DNA from: Corynebacterium sp. SCR221107
Lineage (GTDB): Bacteria; Actinomycetota; Actinomycetes; Mycobacteriales; Mycobacteriaceae
DNA: 64,000 nucleotides
NCBI RefSeq assembly: GCF_027886475.1
Contig: NZ_CP115670.1
Span: forward strand, 310,001 to 374,000
Direction: 5' to 3'
Part shown: in pieces, positions 1 to 8,784 of the stretch
Numbering within the stretch: the stretch's first letter is position 1
Layout: each line of letters opens with the position of its first letter
Notes under the pieces: generated by a model
The model's input: the letters and a program-made list of their open reading frames with translations, nothing else
Databases searched by the model: none
What the model was told of the DNA's origin: nothing
Translations under genes and position numbers: made by a program

Positions 1-1647
1 GACGGCAGCGCTGTCGAATTCGCCGCGACCGGCCGCACGATCACCTTCCCCGGCTTCCTGCGTGCCTACGTGGAAACGAGCAGGCTTGCCGACGGCCGCG
101 ACGTCGCCGACAACGCCGAGAAGCACCTGCCGCGCCTAGCCGCAGGCGATCCGTTGGGTGTGAACACGATCACCGCCGACGAGCACTCGACCAACCCGCC
201 GGCCCGCTACACGGAGGCCTCGCTGGTCAAGAAGATGGAAGACCTCGGCATCGGCCGCCCGTCGACCTATGCCTCCATCATCAAGACCATCCAGGACCGC
301 GGCTACGTCTACTCCCGCGGCAACGCGCTGGTGCCCAGCTGGGTGGCCTTCGCCGTGGTCGGGCTCATGGAGAAGTCCTTCTCCTCGCTGGTCGACTACG
401 ACTTCACCTCCTCCATGGAAGACGAGCTGGACCAGATCGCCAACGGCGAGGAAGACGGCACCCACTGGCTGACCGGCTTCTACTTCGGCGACGCCGACGC
501 CTCCGACGCCACCGCCGAATCCGTGGCCAAGCACGGCGGCCTCAAGGCGCTGGTGGGCGACAACCTCGAATCCATCGACGCCCGCGAGGTCAACTCGCTG
601 AAGCTTTTCGACGACGCGGAAGGCCGCGCCATCGTGGTGCGCGTCGGCCGCTACGGGCCGTATATCGAGCGGGTGATCGGACGCGATGAGCAAACCGGCG
701 AGCCGATCTATCAGCGCGCCAACATCTCGGATACCACCACCCCGGACGAGCTGACCCTGGAGCTTGCGGAGAAGCTGTTTGCCACCCCGCAGTCCGGGCG
801 TGAGCTGGGCACCAACCCCGCCAACGGGCGTATGATCGTGGCCAAGGAAGGTCGTTTTGGCCCCTACGTCACTGAGATTCTCGGTGAGGATGAGAAGGAA
901 AAGGTGGCCAAGGTCGCCGAGGAGATCGTCGCCGCCGAGCGCGCAGAGGAAGACGCGCAGCGCGCCGCCGAGGGCAAGCGGGCCAAGAACTGGGAGACCA
1001 AGACCGCCGCTGCCGCCAAGGAGAAGCGGATCAACCAGATCATCGACGAGCGCCTCAAGCCCGCCACCGCCTCCCTGTTTTCCACGATGGAGCCTTCCAC
1101 CGTCACCCTGGAAGAAGCGCTGCAGCTGATGAGCCTGCCGCGTGAGGTGGGCGTGGATCCCTCCGACGGCGAGGTTATTACCGCGCAGAACGGGCGCTAT
1201 GGCCCGTACCTGAAGAAGGGCTCGGACTCGCGCACGCTGGCCAGCGAGGAGCAGATCTTCACGATCACCCTCGATGAGGCCCGTCGCATCTACGCCGAGC
1301 CCAAGCGTCGCGGCCGCGGGACGACCTCCCAGTCCGTGATCAAGCAGCTAGGTGACAACGACGTCTCCGGCAAGCCCATGTCCGTGCGCGACGGCCGCTT
1401 CGGCCCGTACGTCACCGATGGCACCACGAACGCCTCCCTGCGCCGCGGCGACGACCCCACCGCGCTGACCGACGCCCGCGCCAACGAGCTGCTGTCCGAG
1501 CGCCGTGCCAAGGAGGCCGCGGACGGGCCGGCGAAGAAGTCGACGAAGGCGACCAAGGCGACAAAGAAAGCCGCCAAGAAGACGTCGAAGAAGACCGTCA
1601 AGAAGACTACCAAGCGCGTGGTGAAAGCCGGAGCGCGGAAGTCGTAG
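1..1647 (+). CDS. topA: DNA topoisomerase I, C-terminal part (5' end outside window)
   Basis: The reading frame is open from base 1, so the gene starts upstream; 548 residues are visible. The protein relaxes negatively supercoiled DNA by single-strand cleavage. The stretch around residues 65-95 (PARYTEASLVKKMEDLGIG, then RPSTYASI) is the conserved type IA core segment that helps position DNA; the active-site Tyr lies upstream and is not seen. Four C-terminal repeats carry a GRYGPY or GRFGPY core, the topoisomerase C-terminal repeat of actinobacterial TopA. The last 50 residues form a Lys/Thr/Ala-rich basic tail, typical of corynebacterial and mycobacterial TopA and thought to bind DNA. A strong hairpin terminator follows. 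Order with cyaB and the clamp-loader gene matches C. glutamicum. Confidence 0.97.
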   Translation, partial: DGSAVEFAATGRTITFPGFLRAYVETSRLADGRDVADNAEKHLPRLAAGDPLGVNTITADEHSTNPPARYTEASLVKKMEDLGIGRPSTYASIIKTIQDRGYVYSRGNALVPSWVAFAVVGLMEKSFSSLVDYDFTSSMEDELDQIANGEEDGTHWLTGFYFGDADASDATAESVAKHGGLKALVGDNLESIDAREVNSLKLFDDAEGRAIVVRVGRYGPYIERVIGRDEQTGEPIYQRANISDTTTPDELTLELAEKLFATPQSGRELGTNPANGRMIVAKEGRFGPYVTEILGEDEKEKVAKVAEEIVAAERAEEDAQRAAEGKRAKNWETKTAAAAKEKRINQIIDERLKPATASLFSTMEPSTVTLEEALQLMSLPREVGVDPSDGEVITAQNGRYGPYLKKGSDSRTLASEEQIFTITLDEARRIYAEPKRRGRGTTSQSVIKQLGDNDVSGKPMSVRDGRFGPYVTDGTTNASLRRGDDPTALTDARANELLSERRAKEAADGPAKKSTKATKATKKAAKKTSKKTVKKTTKRVVKAGARKS

Positions 1648-1656
1648 AACGACCAA

Positions 1657-1690
1657 CCCCCGGCGTTCGACCGGGGGCTTTGGGTTTTAG
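1657..1690 (+). terminator. Rho-independent terminator of topA
   Basis: Perfect 7-bp stem CCCCCGG (1657-1663) with CCGGGGG (1671-1677), 7-nt loop, followed by CTTTGGGTTTT. It starts 10 nt after the topA stop codon. Confidence 0.85.
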
Positions 1691-1700
1691 GCATGCTTCG

Positions 1701-1732
1701 CAGGCCCCCTGGTGGGGGCCTGTGGTGTTTGT
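1701..1732. terminator. Second hairpin between topA and the HNH gene
   Basis: Perfect 9-bp stem CAGGCCCCC (1701-1709) with GGGGGCCTG (1714-1722) and a TGGT loop. The T-rich side (TGTGGTGTTTGTTT) is on the plus strand, so it backs up the topA terminator; it also lies just after the stop of the opposing HNH gene and may end both transcripts. Confidence 0.65.
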
Positions 1733-2737
1733 TTAGGCTTTGGGGTGCCAGGGTGGGTAGGTCCAGGTGGGGTGGCCGTTGGTGCGTTGGATGCGCCCGT
1801 GTTTGGGTGTGCTGGGGTCATCGTCGTTTCTTCCGTTGTGGAAGGCGCATAGCATGGTGAGGTTTTTACTTGCGGTGGTCCCGCCCCGATTCCACGCATG
1901 GATATGGTGGACCTGGCACTCATCGGCTGGTTTATTGCAGTCCGGGTGGGCACAGCTTAAGGATTCGAGGGTGGCTAGGTCGCGTTGCTTGGCGTTGGCA
2001 AACCTGGAGGAGCGCACGAGGTCGACGGGTCCGTCGACGGGGTGGATAAGCCCGAACCCCCACTGGTCATCAAGGATGGAGGCAACGATTTCGGTGCTGG
2101 TGCGTGTGACCCCATCGGAGCAGGTGAAGGTGGTTTCGTCTCCTGTGGCATCCAGGACGGTGGTGAGTTTGTCTAGGGGGATGGCCACGATGGGGCGAAG
2201 TGTTTTGGTGATGGTGCCGGCGTGGGGGAAGTTTTTGGCTGGGTCGGGCAGGTCTTTGAGTGTTTCGTAAAGTGTGTCGATATCGGCTGGTTCGCCGTTG
2301 ATTTTCAGTTGCCAGAGGTTGTTGCGGTTGCGGTTGATGCTCACGCCTTTGACCAACCTTGCCGGTGGGGTTGCGTAGTCGTTGGTGATTGCGCGTGCGC
2401 GGGTGGCGAACTGTCCGGTGGGCAGGTTGCCGAGGTTGATGAGGTCGCGGCGTAGTTGCCATGTGGTTTTTTCGCCTGTGACTTTGCGGGTGCAGGTTTC
2501 GATGATTTCCAGGTGGGCGAGGGTAAGCCCGAGGGAGTCTATGGTTTCCCGGCAGGTGGCTTGCATCCTGGTGTAGGAGGTGGTGCCGTAGTACACCGTG
2601 GCGAGGGTTTTCAGGTCGGTGGCTGTGTTTTCGGGTAGTCCGCGTTCGACAAGCGCAGCAATTGTGCACCCGGCGGCGTCCTGGATGAGGGCGAGCGGGT
2701 TGGAAAGTACTGCTGCAAGCTGGTCGACGGGGTTCAT
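1733..2737 (-). CDS. HNH endonuclease of the DUF222 / 13E12-repeat type
   Basis: A protein of 334 residues from the ATG at 2737; an in-frame TTG at 2773 would add 12 residues. The C-terminal third has the HNH pattern: CAHPDCNKPADECQVHHIHA, then WNRGG, then NLTMLCAFHN, so a metal-bound beta-beta-alpha nuclease fold is expected. The N-terminal part (about residues 1-230) is the DUF222 region that accompanies HNH domains in actinobacterial 13E12-repeat proteins, often present in several copies per genome. Function is unknown; homing-type or DNA-modifying activity is a guess. The coding strand is C/A-rich, unlike topA, which may mean acquisition. It is divergent from the amidase gene. Confidence 0.85.
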   Translation of the reverse strand: MNPVDQLAAVLSNPLALIQDAAGCTIAALVERGLPENTATDLKTLATVYYGTTSYTRMQATCRETIDSLGLTLAHLEIIETCTRKVTGEKTTWQLRRDLINLGNLPTGQFATRARAITNDYATPPARLVKGVSINRNRNNLWQLKINGEPADIDTLYETLKDLPDPAKNFPHAGTITKTLRPIVAIPLDKLTTVLDATGDETTFTCSDGVTRTSTEIVASILDDQWGFGLIHPVDGPVDLVRSSRFANAKQRDLATLESLSCAHPDCNKPADECQVHHIHAWNRGGTTASKNLTMLCAFHNGRNDDDPSTPKHGRIQRTNGHPTWTYPPWHPKA

Positions 2738-2791
2738 GCCCACCAGTAAAGAAGCAAGGGCACGGGCGTGCAAGCATTGGTGTTGCGTGCC

Positions 2792-2834
2792 TGTGGATAA
2801 CTCGGGCGACCTGCGGTTTTCAACCTGTGGATAA
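2792..2834 (-). promoter_or_regulatory. Two perfect DnaA-box sequences
   Basis: TGTGGATAA occurs at 2792-2800 and 2826-2834, each the reverse complement of the DnaA box TTATCCACA and each inside a longer shared ACC/GCC-TGTGGATAAC context. They lie in the divergent promoter region of the HNH and amidase genes. They could titrate DnaA or regulate these genes; there is no dnaA or dnaN here, so this is not evidence of oriC. Confidence 0.5.
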
Positions 2835-2842
2835 CTTTTTTC

Positions 2843-2854
2843 CTGTAATTACAG
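2843..2854. promoter_or_regulatory. Perfect 12-bp palindrome, candidate operator
   Basis: CTGTAATTACAG is a perfect palindrome about 60 nt before the amidase start and 105 nt before the HNH start. Size and position suit a dimeric regulator; no regulator can be assigned. Confidence 0.4.
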
Positions 2855-2912
2855 TTCGAGAATTTTTCCGGGTTCGTCACCCGTTGTGCCTGAAACGGTC
2901 TAGGTTAGTTTT

Positions 2913-4244
2913 ATGACTCAGGCACACAAAAGCTCGGCGAATGATATCCATACCTGGCGCGCTCGGGTGGAACGTACCTCGGCTTGTGAGACGGTAGAGG
3001 CGGTTATAGAACGCATTGAAGCCGAAAATCCGGTGTTGAACGCCTTTAGCGTGGTTATGGCTGATGAGGCCAGGCAGCAGGCGCGGGAGCTCGATGCCTT
3101 GCCTGCGGATCAGCGTGGGCCGCTGCATGGCGTGCCGTTTGTCGTCAAGGACGAGATCGACGTCGCGGGGTACCCCACGACCTTTGGCACCCACGCCAAC
3201 GTCCGCATCAAGAAGGCCGACAGCGAGATCGTCGCAAGGCTGCGAGCGGCAGGTGCCATCCCGGTGGCGAAGACCAGAATGCCCGAGTTCGGGGCGTGGC
3301 CACAGACTTTTTCCGATCATGCCGGGGCGACCCGCAATCCTCATGATCTTGCGCGCACCCCTGGTGGGTCGTCGGGCGGTACCGCGGCGGCGGTGGCGTC
3401 CGGGATCGTTCCCTTTGGACTCGGTGGCGACGGTGGTGGCTCGATCAGGATCCCCTCGGCGCACTGCGGGCTGGTCGGTTTAAAACCCCAGCGTGGAAAG
3501 GTGCCGACGAAGCCATATCGTAATCTGTGGCTGACCCTGGGCACACCGGGCGCGCTGACTACAACCGCGGAGGATGCCGCACTGGTCTATGACGTCATCG
3601 CCGATGGGAGCGCACACCTGGTGCGCGCGTTGGAGCACACGGGGCCACTGCGGGTTCGGTGGACCACGAAATCGGCGTCGCCGACCGTACGGACCTGTGC
3701 CGACAATCAGCGCTCGGTGCGTAAGGCGGCGCAGGAATTGGCCCGCCAGGGTTATGATGTTCGCCCACTCGCGAAGCGGATTCCTGATCCAACGTGGCCT
3801 TTCTTAGCGCTGTTTTTCGCCTCCATCAAAGAGGAAACCACGCTGATCGAGAATCCGGCAGCGCTCGATAAGCGCAGCAGGACCTTGTCGCGTTTGTCAC
3901 GGCTGACTCCGTTTTGGCTGCGGGCGTGGGCCCAAAGTCACAGCGAGCACCTCGCGCACCTCACGCAGGCGCTTTTCGACGACTGCGATGTGCTGCTCAC
4001 GCCAACGACTGCCTCGAGACCGGGCAGGGTAGAGGACTTTCAAGGGGTGACGGCTGTGGGAGCCATGCTCAAGTCGGCTGGATCGGTGGCGCACACGGTG
4101 CTGTGGAATGTGACTGGTCATCCGGCGGTGGCAGTTCCGGTGGGGAAGGATTCTGCGGGGCTGCCGTTGTCAGTGCAGGTGGTGGGCCCAATCGATGGGG
4201 AGTCGTTGATCATGCGGGCGGCGCGTGATATCACAAAGGGTTGA
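2913..4244 (+). CDS. Amidase signature family hydrolase
   Basis: A 443-residue cytosolic enzyme expected to hydrolyse a carboxamide bond; the substrate is not readable. The amidase-signature triad is visible: Lys79 (FVVKDE), cis-Ser154 (PGGSSGGT) and nucleophile Ser177 (GGDGGGSIRIP). It is a little shorter than GatA (about 490) and has no gatC or gatB beside it, so it is more likely a stand-alone amidase (EC 3.5.1.4-like) than a tRNA amidotransferase subunit. The ATG is preceded by TAGGTT plus 6 nt, with no Shine-Dalgarno, so the mRNA is probably leaderless. A DnaA-box pair and a palindrome lie upstream. Confidence 0.9.
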   Translation: MTQAHKSSANDIHTWRARVERTSACETVEAVIERIEAENPVLNAFSVVMADEARQQARELDALPADQRGPLHGVPFVVKDEIDVAGYPTTFGTHANVRIKKADSEIVARLRAAGAIPVAKTRMPEFGAWPQTFSDHAGATRNPHDLARTPGGSSGGTAAAVASGIVPFGLGGDGGGSIRIPSAHCGLVGLKPQRGKVPTKPYRNLWLTLGTPGALTTTAEDAALVYDVIADGSAHLVRALEHTGPLRVRWTTKSASPTVRTCADNQRSVRKAAQELARQGYDVRPLAKRIPDPTWPFLALFFASIKEETTLIENPAALDKRSRTLSRLSRLTPFWLRAWAQSHSEHLAHLTQALFDDCDVLLTPTTASRPGRVEDFQGVTAVGAMLKSAGSVAHTVLWNVTGHPAVAVPVGKDSAGLPLSVQVVGPIDGESLIMRAARDITKG

Positions 4245-4246
4245 CG

Positions 4247-4272
4247 TAACGATATATTGCGATATATCGTTA
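4247..4272. promoter_or_regulatory. Operator-like inverted repeat before the PadR gene
   Basis: Eleven-bp arms TAACGATATAT (4247-4257) and ATATATCGTTA (4262-4272) are exact reverse complements around TGCG. It lies 37 nt before the PadR start. PadR regulators usually bind AT-rich palindromes and often repress themselves, so autoregulation is the likely role. Confidence 0.7.
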
Positions 4273-4309
4273 GCGTATTCAGTTACGCAATCCTAAGGAA
4301 GGAAGCGAC

Positions 4310-4927
4310 ATGTTCAACCCAATGTCGACCCCAGAAGACTTTGACTTCGGCCGCCCAGGCTTCGGCGAATTCCGAATGCGCGGCCCACGCGGCCCACGCG
4401 GTGGGCGCCCCATTCCCGGATTTAGCCCGGAGGACTTTCGCGAGCACTTTGGCCACGGCCGCGGCAAGGGGCGCGGGGGCAGGGCCGGCCGCGGTGACCT
4501 GCGCACCGCCGTGCTGCTGCTGCTCGCCGAGGAACCGATGCACGGATATCAGCTCATGACCACCATCACCGAGCGCACCGAGGGGAATTGGAAGCCCAGC
4601 CCGGGTGCGATTTACCCGACGCTGTCCCTGCTGGAGGACGAGGGGCTCATCACCGTCGAAAAGCAAGCCGGACGCAAACTGGCCACGATCACCGAAGACG
4701 GACAGGTGTTCGTCGGCAAGCACAAAGAGCAATGGAAGGACTTTTTTGAAGCCTACCGGCAGCAAGCTAGCTTCCATCCGCGCGACGGGCGGCGCGGGTT
4801 CGGCAATCCACAGCTCATGGAGGCACTCGGCGGCCTGCGCCAGGTGCTCATGGATGTTGCTGAAGAAGATCAAGACAAGGCGGCCGCCATCGTCGAGGAA
4901 GCCATCGAACGCATCCGCAAGCTGTAG
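4310..4927 (+). CDS. PadR family transcriptional regulator
   Basis: A 205-residue DNA-binding repressor. Residues 1-60 are a Gly/Arg/Pro-rich extension (RMRGPRGPRGGR, then GHGRGKGRGGRAGRG). The PadR winged helix follows at about residues 63-140 (LRTAVLLLLAEEPMHGYQLM; GAIYPTLSLLEDEGLI), with a helical dimerisation tail to the end. RBS AAGGAAGGA sits 7 nt before the ATG. PadR genes often adjoin the transporter they control, but the next gene (OPT transporter) is on the other strand behind a terminator, so the target is unclear. The palindrome at 4247-4272 suggests self-control. The basic glycine-rich extension is a feature of actinobacterial PadR proteins. Confidence 0.9.
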   Translation: MFNPMSTPEDFDFGRPGFGEFRMRGPRGPRGGRPIPGFSPEDFREHFGHGRGKGRGGRAGRGDLRTAVLLLLAEEPMHGYQLMTTITERTEGNWKPSPGAIYPTLSLLEDEGLITVEKQAGRKLATITEDGQVFVGKHKEQWKDFFEAYRQQASFHPRDGRRGFGNPQLMEALGGLRQVLMDVAEEDQDKAAAIVEEAIERIRKL

Positions 4928-4934
4928 AAAAAAA

Positions 4935-4976
4935 CAACGCCACGGGGACAAATCCCTGTGGCGTTGAGTGCGTTTT
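4935..4976. terminator. Bidirectional terminator between padR and the OPT gene
   Basis: Arms CAACGCCACGGGGA (4935-4948) and TCCCTGTGGCGTTG (4953-4966) form a long stem with one G-T-type mismatch. T runs lie on both strands (CGTTTTT on plus; GTTTTTTTC on minus), as expected for convergent genes. Confidence 0.85.
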
Positions 4977-4981
4977 TACGG

Positions 4982-6952
4982 TTAGAGCTTGACGCTTAAG
5001 CCCCTGACCCAGCGGTAGAGGCCAAAGATGATGCCGACAAAGACGATGACGCCCAGCCACTCGGCGAACGTGCCGAAATCGAACAAGGCCAGCGGCGCCT
5101 CGGAGCCGGAGGCACCGATGATGGCGGCGTTGACCACGCCGAATAGGGACTCGCCGACGATCAGGCCGGTGGCCAGCAGGATGCCCATGCGCTTGGAGGT
5201 CTCGGGCTTGGACTGCTTGTCAGCCCAGCGATCATAGAACATGCCGATGAAGGCGCCGATCGGGATCATCAAGGTCAGCGAGATCGGCAGGTACATGCCC
5301 ATGCCCACGGCCAGAGGCGGCAGGGAGGAACGGGTGGTCTTCTTCAGGACCTCGTCAATGATGATGATGCCCACGCCAATCAGCGCTCCCAGACCGATGC
5401 GCGACCAGTCGAGGGAGTTGCCGAAGATGCCGTTGGCCACCGAGGACAGCAATGCCGCCTGCGGTGCGGCCAGCGCGTTCTCGCCCGCGCCCTCCATGCC
5501 GACGAAGCCGAAGCCGTCGAGCATGAGCTGGAGCACCGGCGGAATGATGATGGAGCCGAAGACGACGCCGATGACCAAAGCCACCTGCTGCTTCCACGGG
5601 GTCGCACCTACCAGCTGACCAGTCTTGAGATCCTGGAGGTTGTCGTTCGAGATCGTCGCGATGCCGAAGACCACGGCCGAAGTAAACAGGGTGTAGGCCA
5701 CCAGCGCCGGGGCGTTGGTGTCGGACTCATTGCCGGTGACCACCTTGATCAGCAAGGCGGAAGCCAGAACGACGATGATGCCCACGCCCGAGATCGGGGA
5801 GTTGGAGGCACCGATCAGGCCGGCCATGTAGCCGCAGACAGAGGCCACGATAAGCCCGATGAGCAGCACGAAGACGATGGACAAGATCACCAATATCGTG
5901 GTGTGGTGCGCGATCTCGGAGGTGTGGATGAACAGGTACAAAAGCGCGCCGACCGGAAGCATCGAGGCCAAGATGACGCCGATGACCACGTTGAAGGGGA
6001 TGTCGCGCTCGGTGATCGGGACCTCCTCGCCCGACTGGCGGGCGCGGGACGAAGCCAGGGAATCCTTGATGCCCTTGACGATGGGGCCGATGATCTTCAG
6101 CAGGGTCCACACGGCGGCCACGGCCATCGTGCCGGCGCCGACGAAGCGGACCTCGGAGGAGAAGGTGGTGGAGACGACGTCGGCCAGCTCGCCGGTGCCG
6201 AGGGAGCCGGAGCTAAACACCGGCAGCAGGATGAAGAAGGAGATGACCAGGCCCACGATCATGGCGATGCCGACGCTCACGCCGACCAGGTGACCCACGC
6301 CGATCAGCGCCAGCGACAGGCTGGAGCCGACCATCGTGCCGCCGGGGCCGAAGCGGAAGACGGCCGAGAGCTCGCCGGCGGTAGCCTTCATCGCGGTCAA
6401 CAGCGACATGCCCGCCGAAGCAAGGCCGCCGGCGATGATCACGTGCAGGCCACGGCGGTTTTCCTCCGCGTTTTCGGCAGCCTCATCGGATTCGGTGTCG
6501 CCGATCTTCAAGACCTCGGCGGCGGCCACGCCCTCGGGGTAGGGCAGGTCGGAGCCAGTCACCAGGGCACGGCGCAGTGGGATGGAGTACATGACGCCCA
6601 AGATGCCGCCGATGGCGCACACAGCCGCGGTGGTCCAATAGGGGAACCCACTCCACCAGCCGACCATGACCAGGCCCGGCAGGACGAAGATGATGGCGGA
6701 GAGGGTGCCGGCGGCCGAGGCGATCGTCTGGACGATGTTGTTTTCGACGATGGTGTGTCCGGCGAACTTGCGCAGGATCGCCATCGAGATGACAGCCGCG
6801 GGGATAGAGGTGGCAAAGGTCAGGCCCACCTTGAGGCCCAAGTAGACATTTGCCGCAGTGAACACAAGCGTGATGAGTCCACCGATGATGACGGCGCGGA
6901 GAGTAAGCTCCTTATAGCCATTCCCGGCGGACTGCGTGGTCTGTGTGGCCAC
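4982..6952 (-). CDS. OPT family oligopeptide transporter
   Basis: A 656-residue inner-membrane protein with about 15 hydrophobic segments. It matches the oligopeptide transporter (OPT) superfamily of proton-coupled importers; the N-terminal part (ELTLRAVIIGGLITLVF, NVYLGLKVG) and the segment around VTGSDLPYPEGVAAAEVL are typical of bacterial OPTs. Substrate could be small peptides or metal chelates. The start is GTG at 6952, with AAAGGA about 7 nt upstream. An inverted repeat (CCTGTC/GACAGG, 6983-7007) lies just before the start and could be an operator. It stands alone between cyaB and the convergent padR. Confidence 0.93.
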   Translation of the reverse strand: MATQTTQSAGNGYKELTLRAVIIGGLITLVFTAANVYLGLKVGLTFATSIPAAVISMAILRKFAGHTIVENNIVQTIASAAGTLSAIIFVLPGLVMVGWWSGFPYWTTAAVCAIGGILGVMYSIPLRRALVTGSDLPYPEGVAAAEVLKIGDTESDEAAENAEENRRGLHVIIAGGLASAGMSLLTAMKATAGELSAVFRFGPGGTMVGSSLSLALIGVGHLVGVSVGIAMIVGLVISFFILLPVFSSGSLGTGELADVVSTTFSSEVRFVGAGTMAVAAVWTLLKIIGPIVKGIKDSLASSRARQSGEEVPITERDIPFNVVIGVILASMLPVGALLYLFIHTSEIAHHTTILVILSIVFVLLIGLIVASVCGYMAGLIGASNSPISGVGIIVVLASALLIKVVTGNESDTNAPALVAYTLFTSAVVFGIATISNDNLQDLKTGQLVGATPWKQQVALVIGVVFGSIIIPPVLQLMLDGFGFVGMEGAGENALAAPQAALLSSVANGIFGNSLDWSRIGLGALIGVGIIIIDEVLKKTTRSSLPPLAVGMGMYLPISLTLMIPIGAFIGMFYDRWADKQSKPETSKRMGILLATGLIVGESLFGVVNAAIIGASGSEAPLALFDFGTFAEWLGVIVFVGIIFGLYRWVRGLSVKL

Positions 6953-6982
6953 GGAAGTTCCTTTCCAGTGTGTGGGGCGAAA

Positions 6983-7007
6983 CCTGTCGAATAAATTAGT
7001 TGACAGG
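6983..7007. promoter_or_regulatory. Inverted repeat upstream of the OPT transporter
   Basis: CCTGTC (6983-6988) and GACAGG (7002-7007) are exact inverted repeats around an AT-rich 13-bp centre, 31 nt upstream of the GTG. Candidate operator; regulator unknown. Confidence 0.35.
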
Positions 7008-7120
7008 ACGCATAACCCACTCAGCCTAGAACGATCAAGCCGCAGGAACCAACTACGACCCCGCGACCCATTCCGATTTTCGGAAGTAATCGGGGTAACA
7101 GTGCGAGTAAAACCACAATT

Positions 7121-8653
7121 TTAGGAACGGTCGGCCAGCGTCGGGCGCACCGGACGCGCCAGCTGCGTCATCATCTTGCGCCCGCGCAATTCCACCGACT
7201 TCATCAGCGTCCAGCGCTTCTGCTCCGCCTCATTGGCCTTGGCCAAGGTGGAGGCATTGGTGAGCACTCGGCCCGGGGTGTCCTTGGCTAGCTCTGTCAA
7301 GCGGGCCGCAGTGTTGACGGCGTCGCCGATGACGGTGTACTCGAAGCGGTCGTGACCACCGATATGACCCGCAACGACATGCCCGGCCGCAACGCCGATG
7401 CCTGCCTGCAAACGCAAGTCCTTGAGCTCCTGACGCAGCTCGCGGGCGGCGGTTAGGGCGTGGCCGGTGGCGTCGGAAAGCGTAATGGGGGCGCCGAACA
7501 CGGCAAGCGCCGCATCGCCCTGGAACTTATTGATGATGCCCTTGTTACGGTGAACCACCTCGACGACGTGCTCGAAGAAACGATTGAGCTCGGCGACGAC
7601 CTCCTCCGGGTCATGGTTGACGGCGAAGGTAGTCGAGCCGATCACATCGACGAAGATGACGGCGACCTCGCGGTCCTCACCGCCGAGCTCCGGGCGCTCC
7701 TCCAGCGCGCGGCGGGCGACCTCGGTGCCCACATAACGGCCGAAGATATCGCGCACCCGCTGGCGTTCCTTAAGCCCGCGCATCATCTCGTTGAAGCCAG
7801 CCTGCAGCACGCCGATCTCGGAGCCGTCGTAGATGTCTACCTGTACGTCGGAATCGCCGCGACGAACCTTGTTGATCGCCCGCTGAAGCTCCAGGATCGG
7901 GTCGACCACGCTCATCACCACCAAGGTGGTGCCAAGGAAACCGGTGATCAGTGCCGCACCGCACAAGGCGGTGATACCCGGGATGATGTCATTGGGGTTG
8001 TCAGTAAAAAACCCCGCCTCCTGGCCGACGATCATCAGCAAGACGCCGACGATCGGCAAACCAGAGGTCAACAGCCACGTCATGCGCAACCGCTGCGTAA
8101 TCGGCGGCTCCAAGGTCGCATCCTCAAAACGGCGCGCCAACGCCGTGGCGGCAACCGGGCGCACCAAGCGTTCGGCCTCCAGGTAGGTCAGCAACACGAC
8201 CACGCCACCGGCCAAGGAGGTAGCAACCACGACGACCAAGGCCATTCTGCCTGAGGTCTGCAGCGCCGTCACGCCGACGATGATAATGCCAATCGCCCAC
8301 ACCAACGCGCACAACGCCGCTTGGTAGAAGGGGATGCGCATCACCAAATTGCGCACCATGTTCGGATCGTGGCGCTCGGGGTGGCGCTGCCAATCCAGCA
8401 CCGGACGGAAGAGGAAAAACGTGACGATCGCGCCGAACAAGATGGCAAGGAACAAATAAATTAACCCGATGAGCCCGAGCGAGCCATCGAGGGAAGAAAA
8501 GTCCTTGAAACCGGGCAGTGGAACCAAGAACCGAAGAAAGAGCATGATGGCGATGGCTGCGGAAACATTAGACCCCAGCACCGTCGTGGCGTATAGCGGC
8601 CACGAGGTTCCCGACAGCCACTTGAGGGCGCGCCACACTCTATCCATGCCCAT
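7121..8653 (-). CDS. cyaB: Membrane-bound class III adenylate cyclase
   Basis: A 510-residue protein that converts ATP to cAMP at the membrane. Six hydrophobic segments lie at about residues 20-40, 58-82, 108-130, 137-157, 192-212 and 226-250, then a HAMP-type linker (250-300) and a class III cyclase domain (330-490). Metal-binding Asp336 (VIFVDVIGS) and Asp380 (FQGDAALAVFG), and adenine-selecting Lys376 (NKFQGD), are present. This matches the corynebacterial CyaB, the cAMP source for the CRP-like regulator GlxR; GlxR-type sites occur near ramB and sdhC in this window. The start may instead be ATG 8647, where TAAAGT lies 7 nt upstream (leaderless). Confidence 0.93.
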   Translation of the reverse strand: MGMDRVWRALKWLSGTSWPLYATTVLGSNVSAAIAIMLFLRFLVPLPGFKDFSSLDGSLGLIGLIYLFLAILFGAIVTFFLFRPVLDWQRHPERHDPNMVRNLVMRIPFYQAALCALVWAIGIIIVGVTALQTSGRMALVVVVATSLAGGVVVLLTYLEAERLVRPVAATALARRFEDATLEPPITQRLRMTWLLTSGLPIVGVLLMIVGQEAGFFTDNPNDIIPGITALCGAALITGFLGTTLVVMSVVDPILELQRAINKVRRGDSDVQVDIYDGSEIGVLQAGFNEMMRGLKERQRVRDIFGRYVGTEVARRALEERPELGGEDREVAVIFVDVIGSTTFAVNHDPEEVVAELNRFFEHVVEVVHRNKGIINKFQGDAALAVFGAPITLSDATGHALTAARELRQELKDLRLQAGIGVAAGHVVAGHIGGHDRFEYTVIGDAVNTAARLTELAKDTPGRVLTNASTLAKANEAEQKRWTLMKSVELRGRKMMTQLARPVRPTLADRS

Positions 8654-8784
8654 TACTTTAACCTGCCGGCGTCAGCTACGCGGCGGGTACCTCTGAACAA
8701 CTGTCAGCACGGGGTGCCTACCCATTCGAACGGTCTCGTATGGCCATCGCCAACATGTCGCGGTCCTCGTCTAGTGTTAAACCC

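Noticed and set aside
1733..2737. HNH gene as part of a CRISPR or restriction system
   Set aside because: The N-terminal DUF222 region and lack of methylase or cas neighbours point to the 13E12-repeat family.
2792..2834. Chromosomal origin oriC
   Set aside because: Only two DnaA boxes, no dnaA-dnaN, and gene order matches an internal chromosomal region.
5903..6994. A 363-codon plus-strand open frame
   Set aside because: Antisense to the OPT transporter, Asp/Gly/His-rich composition typical of a reversed membrane gene.
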